In this document: positions 8,985-19,815 of the stretch, in pieces
Layout: each line of letters starts with the position of its first letter
How positions within the stretch are numbered: position 1 is the stretch's first letter
Source: Basidiobolus heterosporus B8920
Lineage: Eukaryota; Basidiobolomycota; Basidiobolomycetes; Basidiobolales; Basidiobolaceae
Direction: 5' to 3'
DNA length: 36,075 bases
Assembly: GCA_000697455.1 (NCBI GenBank)
Contig: JNET01033203.1
Span: forward strand, 1 to 36,075
Notes under the pieces: generated by a model
What the model was told of the DNA's origin: nothing
Seen by the model: the letters and a program-made list of their open reading frames with translations, nothing else
Databases searched by the model: none
Program-made: the position numbers and the translations under genes

Positions 8985-11255
8985 ATGAGTGGACTTTATG
9001 ATGAAGGCGAGATAGTCACATACGAAGATACGCCTTTTGCTGAGTATTTAGCTTGTAGTTACTTTTGCCGCACATAGAATGTTATACTTGCAGTAGCTAA
9101 AATAGTGGTTTTCTTTTTTGCTCTACAAAACTTTAGCTATTGAAAGTAAAGAAGCAGTGGTTCGTATTACAGATTTACCTGATAGACAAGCGTATTTGAC
9201 TGACTTGATGGATATGACAAGTTCTTGGCTGGTTCAGAAATGGAGTGATTTTGCTGTCAGTAGACTTGAATCTTGATATTGTTGGTCTTGTGGGGTCATT
9301 TTCAGAGTTAACTCTTATGTATCTTTTGAGTAGGAATTTACCTCTCTTTCTTTAACGCCACATCATTTTGCTCGCTTTGATGAAGAATTAAGTCGCATCG
9401 TCAAGTCTTCTTACCTTCTTGCTGATACTCCGTTGATCCATTACTACCCTTTACTAAAAACCTCTCGAGAGAAAGCTGATACTCAGCCAACAAGAACTGT
9501 ACATGGGTCCATCGGGGTTTCTATCGCCGCAGTAGTCGGTACTTCGTTATTAGCGCCAAAGCCTCGTTCATGGCTGAAGCATTTGATTCATAAGGAGATT
9601 CTCAAGTGGAATAAACTCAGTAGGAAATCACCTTGGTTATGGCTCTGGTTAGCTTCAGGGTCTATAACAGGAGTTGGAATGACTTCTATTTGGTTAAAAA
9701 GACAGGTACATATAAGAAGACTTATAAGAGGACGATGGTTAGTGTCGTGGTTGAATGCTCTTTAACTAACATTTCTCGATAGACTACAAAACGAGCATTA
9801 GCTACTCAGAAGGATATTCTTGATGTGCTGGAGAGATTGATTTTTGCCAACCAGACCCTTGATATTCGCATTCATAAATCGATGAAGATGATTCAAGAGA
9901 TTGAATTGGTTTCTAGAGGCTATAGGCTGTATCCTTTTAACACTCCATTTGCTATCAAGAACGATCGCATGTTATTCTTTAACTAGGATGTAAGATCAAC
10001 TATTCTACCGCCAATATCGCGTATTGAACAAAATTCCACAACCCATAGATGCTTAACTTTTCGACGTGCCCTCAACGAAATCATCAATGATGGGATCAAC
10101 TTGTATCAGGCCTTTACAAGTCTTATACTAAGGAACACGAAATCAACGGTGTACGAACTGGCCAACAGTTCTAACTTGGCCTCTGATCCTGATGAACTAA
10201 CACTTGCTTCTATCAAGCGGAGATTTCAACTGTTCCATGAGGTGCGACGCTTCGCTTTAATAGAAATACTTAAAGTCGAAAATCATCTACACACCCAAGA
10301 GTTTATCTCGGTATGGAGACCCTTGGTTGAAGAGTTGGCGAGTCTGGTCTCGACGACTAACCAACTAATCCAGAGGTTAACGACTGCACAAAATCAGGAG
10401 TTTAAGGTGGAGGATGTCCCTATGATGGAGCCCACACACATCAACTCCAAAGAAGCCTACACACAGAACAAGGGACTACTGCAAGGGTTGGCAATGCTGG
10501 AGCAGCATATCAGAGCAATACAAGCGAAACTGTACATTTGCAGCGAGGATATCCGGAATTCCGGGGAGGGTAATTGAATGAAAATAACTTGTTCTCAATG
10601 GCCTATCGTATTTATTGAATTTCCAGATCTCAATAGAGAGAGTCTAACGAAGCAATACCTAGCTGTGAAACAAGATCTGAACAATCTCTTACATGAATGG
10701 GAGTATAGTTATGAAAGGCTTGTGAAAACCTTTGAGCCCCCGACCCCTGCACCAGGTATGTTTGACCTTAAAGATCACAATTATCCCTAACTAAGCATTG
10801 CTAGAATCCAACCCAGTACACCCTTTACCTCAAGAGCCTGAGATGGCACCAGAAAGTATCAAAGTCATCACGTGGGATGCTCCGTCAGAAGATAATGAAG
10901 TGACTGAGAAGGTTTTTGAAGCAGTGTCTGGATCCACTGAGGACGATAAAGCCATAGGAAAGGTAATTCTTAAGCTTCAGTGGACTGATGCTTGTTAGTC
11001 ATTAATGAAGATATTTTCTCAGAAACTGACCCGTGCTGAGCGAATCCGGTTACAAAAAACGCGAAGACAGGAAGAGGTGATGACTAGATCATATACAAGT
11101 CTCTTTGTGATTACACTAATCATTTTTAATAGGAGCAAATCAAACTGAAAAAGCGGGAAGTATCCATGATGGTGGATGAATTGAGAGATGTGGTAAAAAG
11201 GCGCCAACATGAGAAAAGCCTAGACACCACAAAGACCCAGACAAACAACAATTAG
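8985..11255 (+). CDS. Vezatin/Inp2-like membrane protein
   Basis: Probable member of the vezatin family; in yeast its relative Inp2 is the peroxisomal receptor for the myosin-V motor. Nine exons: 8985-9054, 9137-9255, 9334-9705, 9783-9928, 9995-10569, 10627-10755, 10805-10962, 11023-11076, 11133-11255, giving 581 aa. Two hydrophobic stretches at about 121-137 (GSIGVSIAAVVGTSLLAP) and 164-183 (WLWLWLASGSITG) form a membrane hairpin. The family signature follows at about 223-250 (IQEIELVSRGYRLSTILPPI, then SRIEQN) and leads into a helical region (FRRALNEIINDGINLYQAF). The C-terminal end is rich in Lys, Arg, Glu and Gln and probably a coiled coil (RAERIRLQKTRRQEEEQ). The start is the first ATG in good context. 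The family call rests on remembered motif similarity; the peroxisomal role is inferred. Confidence 0.72.
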
Positions 11256-11661
11256 AGACGTTGAAGGGCCTTTTGTGGTCGGTAGCGGTAGATCGACCAA
11301 AGAGTGTTTGGCAACCCTAATCCCGAACAATAAAAAATTGTATAATATAGCTTCATTCAATGCCTAATATTACACGTAACACTGCAAAAGTAAGGAAACA
11401 ATCAAACTGTCAATATGGTGATAAAATCAGCAATAAACAAGGTACTTACTAAGTAATCAAGATAGACATATGATGGTATATCTGGAACAGAAAGAATTTC
11501 AGTTTATTTTGTGTTTATGTGGGGATCACGAAATGTTATCACTGACAGTAGCCAAAAATATCCCCGTCCCGGACTGGAGGTCAGTGTGAAAAGCTTTGGA
11601 TCCCTGAGTGACTATGCAAATATGTTATAACAAAAATGATTTCTATCTCGGCCTCTGATAT
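11256..11661. other. Convergent 3' flanks of vezatin-like gene and COX15
   Basis: Two genes end toward each other here. AATAAA at 11329-11334 (plus) and AATAAA on the minus strand at 11503-11508 are plausible poly(A) signals for the left and right gene. No gene is seen in the gap. Confidence 0.55.
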
Positions 11662-13365
11662 CTATTTTGGAAGTCTCTTGAGTGTGTGCAAGAGATAGAG
11701 TGAACTAGTGAGCAAGGCTAGAGAACCGCCTTGATGGGCAGCACCCAAAGAAACAGGAACGACGTATAGTAAAGTGGTGATGCCTAAAGTGACCTGGACT
11801 AAGGCCACTCCAAGTACAGCATTGACAGCTGTTTTAACATGTTTGGGGAGTGGGAGTCGCTTCGAATAATAGTACATGGCAGTAACAGCGGCGAGCGATG
11901 TTGTGGCCTAGAAATGATAGAGTCAGCAGATGTGTTAAGAGATTGAATACGTATCAATACTAACCAAGACTCGATGCTCAAATTGAACTGTAACGGGATT
12001 GTCGAACATATTACGCCATTTACATGAATCCCCAGGACGAGTGAAGTTCTCGGACCAGACTTCTTCAGTCTCAGGCATAAGTCTACCTCCCATCAATGGG
12101 AACTCATTGTAAAGCATACCGGCGTCTAAGCCAGCTACAAATCCTCCTACAAATGGCATGTTAGTTATTAAACTAAGTTCATATACAGTTTAGACTCTAC
12201 ACTTACCAGAGAAACTGGTTAGCAAGATCAGACCGCAGAGTCCAATGGCTGAGCGACGCAAGAAATTCAATTTAGGATTATTGATACCAGCCAAAAGTTG
12301 CTTTGTAATCTTAAGTTAAGCTCTAAATAGATTGTTATGATGTATAATCAATATGAAAATACCTGATTCCCTCCCTTTGCTAGCTTGGCGTTACGAAGAA
12401 TGTCCCAGCCAGTCAACAGACAACCTAAGTACAGAAAGAAAGCACTCGCTAAATGAGCGGTCAATCTGTATTGGCTCACACGAGGAACTCCCTTGTTCTC
12501 CACAAGTTCGTGGGCAAGGCCCGATTTGACCATGTACCAACCAAGTGCCCCCTATAATCAATGTCAATAAAAATTCACTAAATAAAAATAGAATCGCGAT
12601 TGAAATACTTGGAAACCGAGTAGACCACCCAAAGCTAAAACGCGTTTGGTTACTGCTTTCGACATGTGACCTTTGTAAGCAAAGTAGGCAGTTGGAAGGA
12701 TAAAGGCCGCACCAATAACGCGCCCCCAAAGCCTATGGGCCCACTCAAAGAAGAAAATGAATTTGAACTCTTCGAGAGTCATACCCTTTTCCCGATTTAA
12801 CCTAAGTGAACGCGATTTTTGTTAGCCGATATACGAATACAGTTCATACGAGTAGACTTTACATTTTATACTCTGGGAACTGCTTGTACTTCTCGAACTC
12901 TTCCTCCCACTCGGCTTGAGTAATAGGAGGACGAACACCAGTAACTAAATTCCATTCCACAATAGAAAGACCACTTTCGGTCAGTCTGGTAACACCACCA
13001 ATAACTACAATGGCGAAGACCATTGCACCAATGCCAATCAACCAGTAACCAACAGCTGGATGTGTATACACATCAGTGAGGATTTTGGAACTGGCTGGAG
13101 TTTTAGTGGCTACTGTAGTCATACTTTTGAAGAAGGAATATTTGGAGGCACCTAAGTTCGATTTAGGAACACGAAAGTTACGGGTGGCAGTAGCGAAGGT
13201 TTGGCGGAAGATATTGCGGTGTTGTGAAGTAAAACTTCTGCTTAGCAAGCTAGGCCCCCAAGGCTTTGTAGAAAGGCCTGGGTTCACGTTACGCGATATA
13301 GCGCTTAACCTTAGAGAAGCTCTTGGGAACAAACGAGCCGTACCTAAACACCTTAATGCATTCAT
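11662..13365 (-). CDS. COX15: Heme A synthase Cox15 (mitochondrial)
   Basis: Oxidises the C8 methyl group of heme O to make heme A for cytochrome c oxidase, in the mitochondrial inner membrane. Six exons: 12863-13365, 12609-12801, 12363-12551, 12207-12309, 11965-12146, 11662-11907, giving 471 aa (yeast 486). The first 100 or so residues are rich in Arg, Ser and Leu with almost no acidic residues, a clear presequence. Then follow HPAVGYWLIGIGAMVFAIVV and GGVTRLTESGLSIVEW, the family signature. Candidate heme-ligand histidines sit in EWAHRLWGR, RLTAHLAS, QFEHRVLA and GAAHQGGS, the four expected positions. About eight membrane helices are visible. The start is the ATG opening the presequence. 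Confidence 0.97.
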
Positions 13366-14217
13366 ACTCTTGGGACTTGTTAAGAAATGAGGTGAAGTCT
13401 AGCTCACCAAACGATAAAAGTTCACAGAATATCTTTCGAAAACGGAGAGTCCATGCTTTATAAATTATTTGCTAGACACAAAACCACCTCTGAACGAGCC
13501 AAAATCATATTTCGGTTAGTGCGAAGTGCTTTTAGGCCCCAAAATATTGTATCTCAATCACAACCACCTTTATAGCCTTATACAGTAAGGATTGTACCAG
13601 CTTTTGTAGAAGTTTCTTTCTTTGAAAATAAGCCACATGTTCTAGATCCATGGATTGGAATCTGGGCGATGTTCAAGTCAATCTATGCTATAGTGAACTT
13701 AATTAATGCAACGAGTTGAAGAAATGCATTTATCCCTCACCAGCATATAAGCGTAGGCTTTATAGCTTCCGTTCCGTGACTTTATTCATGGCATTATTAC
13801 TGTTCTCGAATCTTGGGACCTTATCTAGACCGTGGAATGTATCAATACTATGGGACCCCAGATTCACTCGTTCCTTATCAACTTTGGTCTAGCCCATTTG
13901 CCTGAATTCCGAACCTTAATTCAAGGGAAATAAGGGGGATGCTTGGGAAATAAGGGCAATCTTTTGGAAATCATGTGAATCTGGATTGATGATGTAAAAA
14001 TAAGAGTTTTATTGAAAGACTTGGCACAGTTCCAGCCCATGATACAAAATACAATCTGTTTGGACACACCAAGTATTCTGTGATGTCCAACTCACAACAA
14101 AAAAAGGGACAGTCACTGCACTTAATATCTGCTGTACATAAATTGGGTGAATGAATGCTGAGTGTTGTAGATATCAACTGACTCTGTGAATGGTTCGTCT
14201 AATCGCTCATTTTATAT
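13366..14217. other. Intergenic: COX15 promoter and MIT gene 3' flank
   Basis: 852 nt between two leftward genes. A minus-strand AATAAA at 14008-14013 may end the MIT gene. Two near-copies of a G/A-rich 20-bp motif lie at 13925-13965. No ORF or RNA gene is convincing. Confidence 0.5.
13925..13965 (+). repeat. Imperfect tandem repeat of GGGAAATAAGGG
   Basis: GGGAAATAAGGG occurs at 13925-13936 and 13945-13956, each followed by a similar 8-9 nt tail; a decayed third copy (GGAAATCATG) starts at 13966. Likely slippage, with no function evident. Confidence 0.6.
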
Positions 14218-17200
14218 CTAGTCTATAAGCCACTCTTTACATCGTTTTAGATATTTGGCCATCAGGACAGTGAGATCGCGCATTACAAACGCACAGACAA
14301 CATTATTCATGAACTCACTCACACGAACAAGCCTGCTGAGAGCAAGAGCCTGTAGCTCCCCGGGCGGCATTTGGTGGAATTGCCTGATCCAGCGATCTAG
14401 AAAAGATTCATTCTGCTTTGTAAGGCACTGATAGGAATACTTCTGTAACCTAGAGAGAAATTACCTAGAACTTGGCAGGTTTGGAAAAGCTTGATCAAAA
14501 CGTCGATATAAAGTGAGACGTCGTCGCTTCAAACCGGTCGGTTAGATACATAATGGATCAATGTAAAGCTTCATTCTTTACTCACATTTTATCTCGGGAG
14601 GTTGTCATTCTTTCCAAAGACTTTGTGATGCGGTTGCCTAAAGAGAGGAACGATGACTGAAATGGTTTAATGTGGTGTCATTAGAGAGGCTTCACGAGAA
14701 ACACTACCTGTGATTTTTTGATCGATTCGATGAACGACAACTTCTTCGCGAGATTATTTTGCACACTAAACAAAACGGTATCAAAACTCTCCAACTCCTA
14801 CGATAAGTGTGGTTTGTAAGAACACCAGTATATTATGTCGAATTTTGGTCAAGTTATTATTTACTTTCAATAGCATCGAAATATCGATGTCTTTCATGGG
14901 TGCTGCGTCATTCGAAGTAGCGATGGGTTGGCCTAGAGAGATTACCATATTGTACAGTGTTGCAGTGATCAGTTCACACGCCGAAATCTTCGCCTCGATG
15001 GCACTAAGACGTGCACCGCTTTGATACCTGCAAGTTAATGACCATCAGTATTTACTTTGCTGTCTTATAGAATTAAAAGATCCGTGCTATAGACATAGAT
15101 CTGGGGCTTACCACAGACTACGGGGGATATACATTTTTTCAGAGATAAAACCACCATTTACCATACTCCGTTCAAAACATCGCATAAGCCAGAAGGGTTG
15201 AAGTTCTGACTTTTGAGGTGGTCCTTCCAACAAAGAGGCATCCTAAAACAGCGTAGCAATTAGCCATATATGAGAGTAACATAATTAGGTTCAGTTAGCG
15301 TTTACCTCTTGTGGCTCTTCAAGTACAATGTCAAAGAGAGTAAGACCTTTGTGTGGTCGGCGATTGGGATTCGTAAAATGCAACCCAGTAGGTGAGGGAT
15401 CTGCCGAAAGAGTTACCTGGCTATTGTTGTATGGCTTTGGCATCAATGACGAATTGGTATTTTGTACAGCTGACTTCGTCGTGTTGTTTGCACCCAGCCC
15501 CATGGGAAGTGACATCTTTCTGCGAAAATTGGGAGCCAAAACAGACGACCGCGAAGCCAGATAGTCAGCAGTTAACCCACCCTTTTGCCTCTGTGCGTTT
15601 TCCGCCTTTAAGGCCGCCATGCTAGTTAATTGAATTGAACCTCCATTAGCACCAGGTCTGTCTCTAAGAACTGGTGCAGTGCTGGGAGATGGGGTAGCAC
15701 TGGGACGGTATGTAATTACCGAGAGTGGAGGAGGAGGCTCTCGGTTGAAGGCTGCTTTTGCGCTAGACAACAAGGAACTCTGTGCATTTGTGTCTATATT
15801 CGTAGGTTGCTCATCAAAATTTGGATCTTTAAAAGAGTTTTTAGTATCAAAAGGCCTGATAGCTTCAGGGGGAGGAAATTTAGGAGTTGGAGGCTTGAAC
15901 GTGGCAGATTTAGGTAATTCTAGGCTGAAGTCAACATCACGAGTTTCCAATCTATTCAACACAATGAGAGACTGCTCATGGTTAGTGGAATCCACATTAA
16001 TATCAGTTTTGATCTTCGAGAAATCCAAAGGAGATGGCCGATGAGTATTAGCTGCTCCAATACCTGACATTCTAGGTAACGATGATGATCTCAAAGGTAG
16101 CAAGCCTCCTAGACCATCAGAATTATCGCTGACTACAATGGCTGTTTGAACGGAGGGCTTATGTTCTTGTATATTATGCGTTGATCGAGAGGTTTCTGGG
16201 GTTAGGTAATACTGAAGGTGATCTTCATTGTCAAAATCGACATCGACCTTACTATCCCTATGGGTACCAGCTTGGAATCACTGAAATTTAGTATACTGAG
16301 AATGATGTAATTTGTAAAACTCGATGGCACATACCAGGAGAGCTTAAAGGGCTGGTATCCTGACACCTAGCATCAATATCTTGCTCTGGCTTTAACCAGT
16401 TAGACGGCTCGGGCAACCCATTTACCGAAGTCTTTTCTAATAGAAGCAATAAGCGTTGAGATTATAGGTGCAATTTGATACTGCGCAAAATGGTTAGCAT
16501 TTATACCTTGCTCTGGTAACAGCACGACATTAGGACTTAATCCAGGAGGAGGAAAAGGTGGTGGTGGTAACTTGTTAAATGTTTGTCGCAAAGATTCTCT
16601 CTGATTCAATTCCGATAAAGAATAGCCTCTTGCTCTGTTGATTCTTTGATTCGTTACGTTCATTCCTTTATTACGTGTAGCCACATTGTCCGTACTAGAA
16701 ATGATAGCTGAGAGCTTAGGCTGAAACTTTGAACGTAAATCATCCTGTTGTAATGCACTACTCGATAACTGTTTCCTCAAGATGGGATGCCCAAATGCCT
16801 CCTTTCGTTCGCGTATTCTTTCTAAAGAAGGTAAAGTCCGTTCGGAGAATGACCCCCCTCGCATTCTGCTATTTTCTTCCAACTGTGTTTTTGCAGAACT
16901 TGAGTCAGGAAGCTGTTTTGACATGGCAGTCAACCTGGCAGATGTAGGGGGCAATAGATGAGAGAGTGGTGAATTAGGTACGATCAATGACTTCTTTGGT
17001 ATACGCTCTTGCAGTGAAGAACTCTCATTTGATGATTGTGTCACTTCCGTAGTAAGATTGTTCGAAGGAAGCTCGAGTTGGATTCCGTTTGGAAACTGTG
17101 AGTAGGCAGAATACCTCGAGCCTTCTGCAGGAGTAAAATGAGCTCTATTTGATGCTCTCAACAAGGGAGCAGACATTTTTTTCCTTAAACTATGTATATT

Positions 17201-17784
17201 AGGTAAAACTTGGCTTTCTGTTAGATTATCTTCGTTTTTGGTGTCTATGGCCTGAAAAGAGGGAGATTTGTTTGTAATATCTATAAAAATTAATCCCGCT
17301 TAGTTTTACCATACCTCTCGAATAAAGATTTAATAACCTTACGAGTATATGTAGAACCGAGTCCGGTGGAACTTGATATCGAGTTTTTGGAGTTGTTTAG
17401 GAGAAATATGCGGTTCGTGTATGTTTGGTGCTATAAAAAATGAAAATTTACAAAAATCAAGCATATTAGCTTGCGGAAAAAGAAGCTTTGGTAGAAGTAG
17501 TATACAAAGTCAAAGTATAGGAATAGTGTGTATAATCAAAAGAAACTCACTATTTGGCGAAGTTTTCTTCGGTTATTCGCGTTTTCAGCTTTATCCATAA
17601 CCTCGGACAATAAGTCTGCGGCTTCTTGATATGCCAAAATGGCTTCATCTAACTTCTTTTGACTGTCTAGCTGGACAGCATCTTGTGCTCTGCTTAGTGC
17701 GATGGTCAATAAGGTTTTGGGTGAAGTATTAGGTTGATTTGATGATAGCGGAGTCGAAGTGGCCGTCTTTGTGGAAGCAGCCAT
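14218..17784 (-). CDS. MIT-domain protein with long disordered middle and conserved-looking C-terminus
   Basis: Ten exons: 17551-17784, 17343-17430, 16507-17280, 16335-16436, 15306-16270, 15112-15242, 14865-15027, 14708-14797, 14586-14656, 14218-14449, giving 949 aa. Residues about 20-100 are a MIT three-helix bundle (RAQDAVQLDSQKKLDEAILA, then YQEAADLL and HQTYTNRI), a fold that binds ESCRT-III tails in Vps4-like proteins. Residues about 110-700 are Ser/Pro/Asn-rich and low complexity (PPPPFPPPG, PPPPLSV). The last 240 or so residues are ordered and helical, starting FDIVLEEPQ, then QPFWLMRCFERSMVNGGF, SLWYQSGARLSAIEAKI, ITKSLERMTTSRDKM and CLTKQNESFLDRWI. I do not know a name for this C-terminal region. 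An endosomal or ESCRT-linked role is inferred from the MIT domain alone. Confidence 0.85.
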
Positions 17785-18019
17785 CTCAAAGGTTTATATT
17801 GGCTTGCGCCAAACAATCAAGGAGTGTTAAAAATTACGGCTCACGTTGCAATTTAGTTATCAAGCTGGGGGCACAAAAGCTTGAGCAGTGTTTCTGAGAA
17901 CTCAATGTATTAGGGAGAACTATTAGAGTGAGCTTTACCGGAAAGACGTCAAAAAACAAAACAAAGAAGGCTCTACGTTCAAGTACCTAGTAGTAACCTG
18001 CAAGTATAGAAAGGGGCTA

Positions 18020-18495
18020 CTAGAAAAAGGAGTCTAACATTTCAGTAAACTGATTTTGACGATAGTATTGGAAAGATTGAATAAATTCTATAGTAAATAA
18101 TCTCTCAGACTTCAAACCTATATTTGATGGTAACCAAGGCATCAAGCCCAATAGATTAATTATCCGAAATGCAGCAGAAAATATAAGCTTTTTCCATGAA
18201 AGGAAAAAACAAATTAATTATTAGAATAGCAATAGATTCTCTAGACAACTAGCAGCAAATAAAAAGGTCGATTTTTACGATCGAATTGTAGGGGATGACT
18301 TATGTCACGTTCATCCTCCTTAGCTCCTGCCTGATTCTCGTGATGGCAATAGTGGACAATCAAGCTATTCTTAGGATGGATAATTCCTAAGCTCTGGATA
18401 TTTGGGTTACGTACAGACAATAAGGCTGCTGGAATTGGCGTTTCCTGTAGATGCTTGGGATCATTAGTCAAACCATGGACTAACTCGTCCGACAT
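18020..18495 (-). CDS. Doubtful small gene, unrecognised
   Basis: A minus-strand frame from 18495 encodes MSDELVHGLTNDPKHL and 66 more residues up to a candidate gttgtc donor (exon 18250-18495). A candidate exon 18187-18020 follows after a 62-nt intron with a ctaat-like branch site, keeps frame, and reads LIFSAAFRIINLLGLMPWLP, ending TEMLDSFF. Together 137 aa, with a hydrophobic segment in the second exon. Upstream exons are possible, since the frame stays open to about 18528 before the ATG. I recognise no family. It could equally be chance frames or a decayed gene in a gene-poor gap. Confidence 0.22.
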
Positions 18496-18683
18496 CTCAT
18501 GAACGAGATTGCTGTTGGTGACCCTAACACTCAGTCATGAACAAGAAGGAACAAAACCGATCGATAAATCTAGTAAATATTGTTTGATTGGAACACTGCC
18601 AAATTATCTTCAATGATTGGCGTACCATTAATAGTCCTAAATATATTGGATTTAACACTAGATTCGCACTTGCTCGTTCAGCC

Positions 18684-18751
18684 AACCCTAACCCTAAGCC
18701 ACCACTCCAAGCCTCCGGATTTTGACCTTGACCTTAGCCCTAGCCCTAACG
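18684..18751 (+). repeat. Interstitial telomere-like CCCTAA repeats
   Basis: Two tandem CCCTAA units at 18686-18697, and CCCTAG plus CCCTAA at 18738-18749. A further single CCCTAA lies at 18522-18527. They match the common fungal TTAGGG telomere unit read from the other strand. Confidence 0.6.
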
Positions 18752-19815
18752 GCACTGAGCGTTCAAGCCATTCGCTTGCGACACTGATGATTCCAAGGCT
18801 CAGGTTAGAATGGATGTGTGCAAAGGCGATTGGGCCTATTAGCGATATTAAGAATGCATATTGATGAGCACCTTGCTTGTTAATTTCCGACATATCAGGC
18901 AGGGACATGATGCAACGCCTGCGTTCATTCAGACAGATTCTTGAGTTGCGCATGAACGAACATCATTGGTTGATCCTGTTGTATCCACTGTTCTCAGCAA
19001 TACTATCTTCTCGGAGTAAATTGAGGGGTCCTCTGGGTTGAATGCGCGCATGCATAAATATCTTTGTTTAAAGCCACATGAACTCTTATTTTAACCAGCA
19101 TGCAGGGTGATTTGTAGCAGCAATCGCGAGTTCATGACTTTCTCCAAACCTTGAGGGAAGAGTTTTTACTCGAAACACTCAGAGAATTCACACTGAATAG
19201 GTTCTATTCTAAGACGGGAGTTATCTCGAAAACCCTCTTACCACATTTAACCTAATATTTGCACTCATTCACATCGTAATACATGGCAAGGGGCATGGGA
19301 GTACATGATACAGCAAACAGCTTGACAGTTCAAGCCATCAAATTCTTAACTGAATTGGACCTTAATCCTACCATTGTATTAATTATCGCAAGTTGGATTA
19401 CTTCAAAGCGGCATTCAACTGATTTTCTCTGGTCCGTGTAGTGAGAGAAATGTAGCAGTCGAACTTCTAATGAATTAAAAGGGGTTTTGATCCATATGAT
19501 CCTAAAAAGGGGGAAAGAAAAATTGCTCCCCTTATCCGTCCTCCTATTGCTCAAAGTGAATTACTGATCTGGCCGAGTGAATTCTTACTAGGCAACAAGT
19601 AACTCCAATCTCACTATTTAAAACCTGAAATTTCTCCAGATATCCGTCTACTACTCGAATTACATTACCCTCACGAGACTTTCATTGATTGCTTTTACTT
19701 GGTTCTTTTGCAATAATTTGTCTACGTACCAGTATATACTTTGTGAAGTGGCTCCAGTTTTTGTTGTCGATATAGACCGCTCTATTAGAAACCAGTCACA
19801 TTTGCCATTTATAAT

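Larger units (their letters stand above)
17785..19815. other. Gene-poor 2-kb gap between divergent MIT and StuA-like genes
   Basis: Contains both promoters, short telomere-like CCCTAA blocks (18522-18527, 18686-18697, 18738-18749) and one doubtful two-exon minus-strand gene (18020-18495). The segment 18760-19815 shows no gene I can support; its right part should be the long promoter and leader of the StuA-like gene, as is usual for such regulators. Confidence 0.5.

Noticed and set aside
14569-14580. ttag|GCAACC as acceptor for the ninth MIT-gene exon
   Set aside because: It shifts frame and stops after ten codons; the upstream ttcag at 14656 keeps frame and yields a continuous helical C-terminus.
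18678-18953. 91-aa minus-strand ORF ending in the telomere-like repeat region
   Set aside because: Its C-terminal part is a translation of degenerate CCCTAA-type repeats, and no splice partner or family was found.
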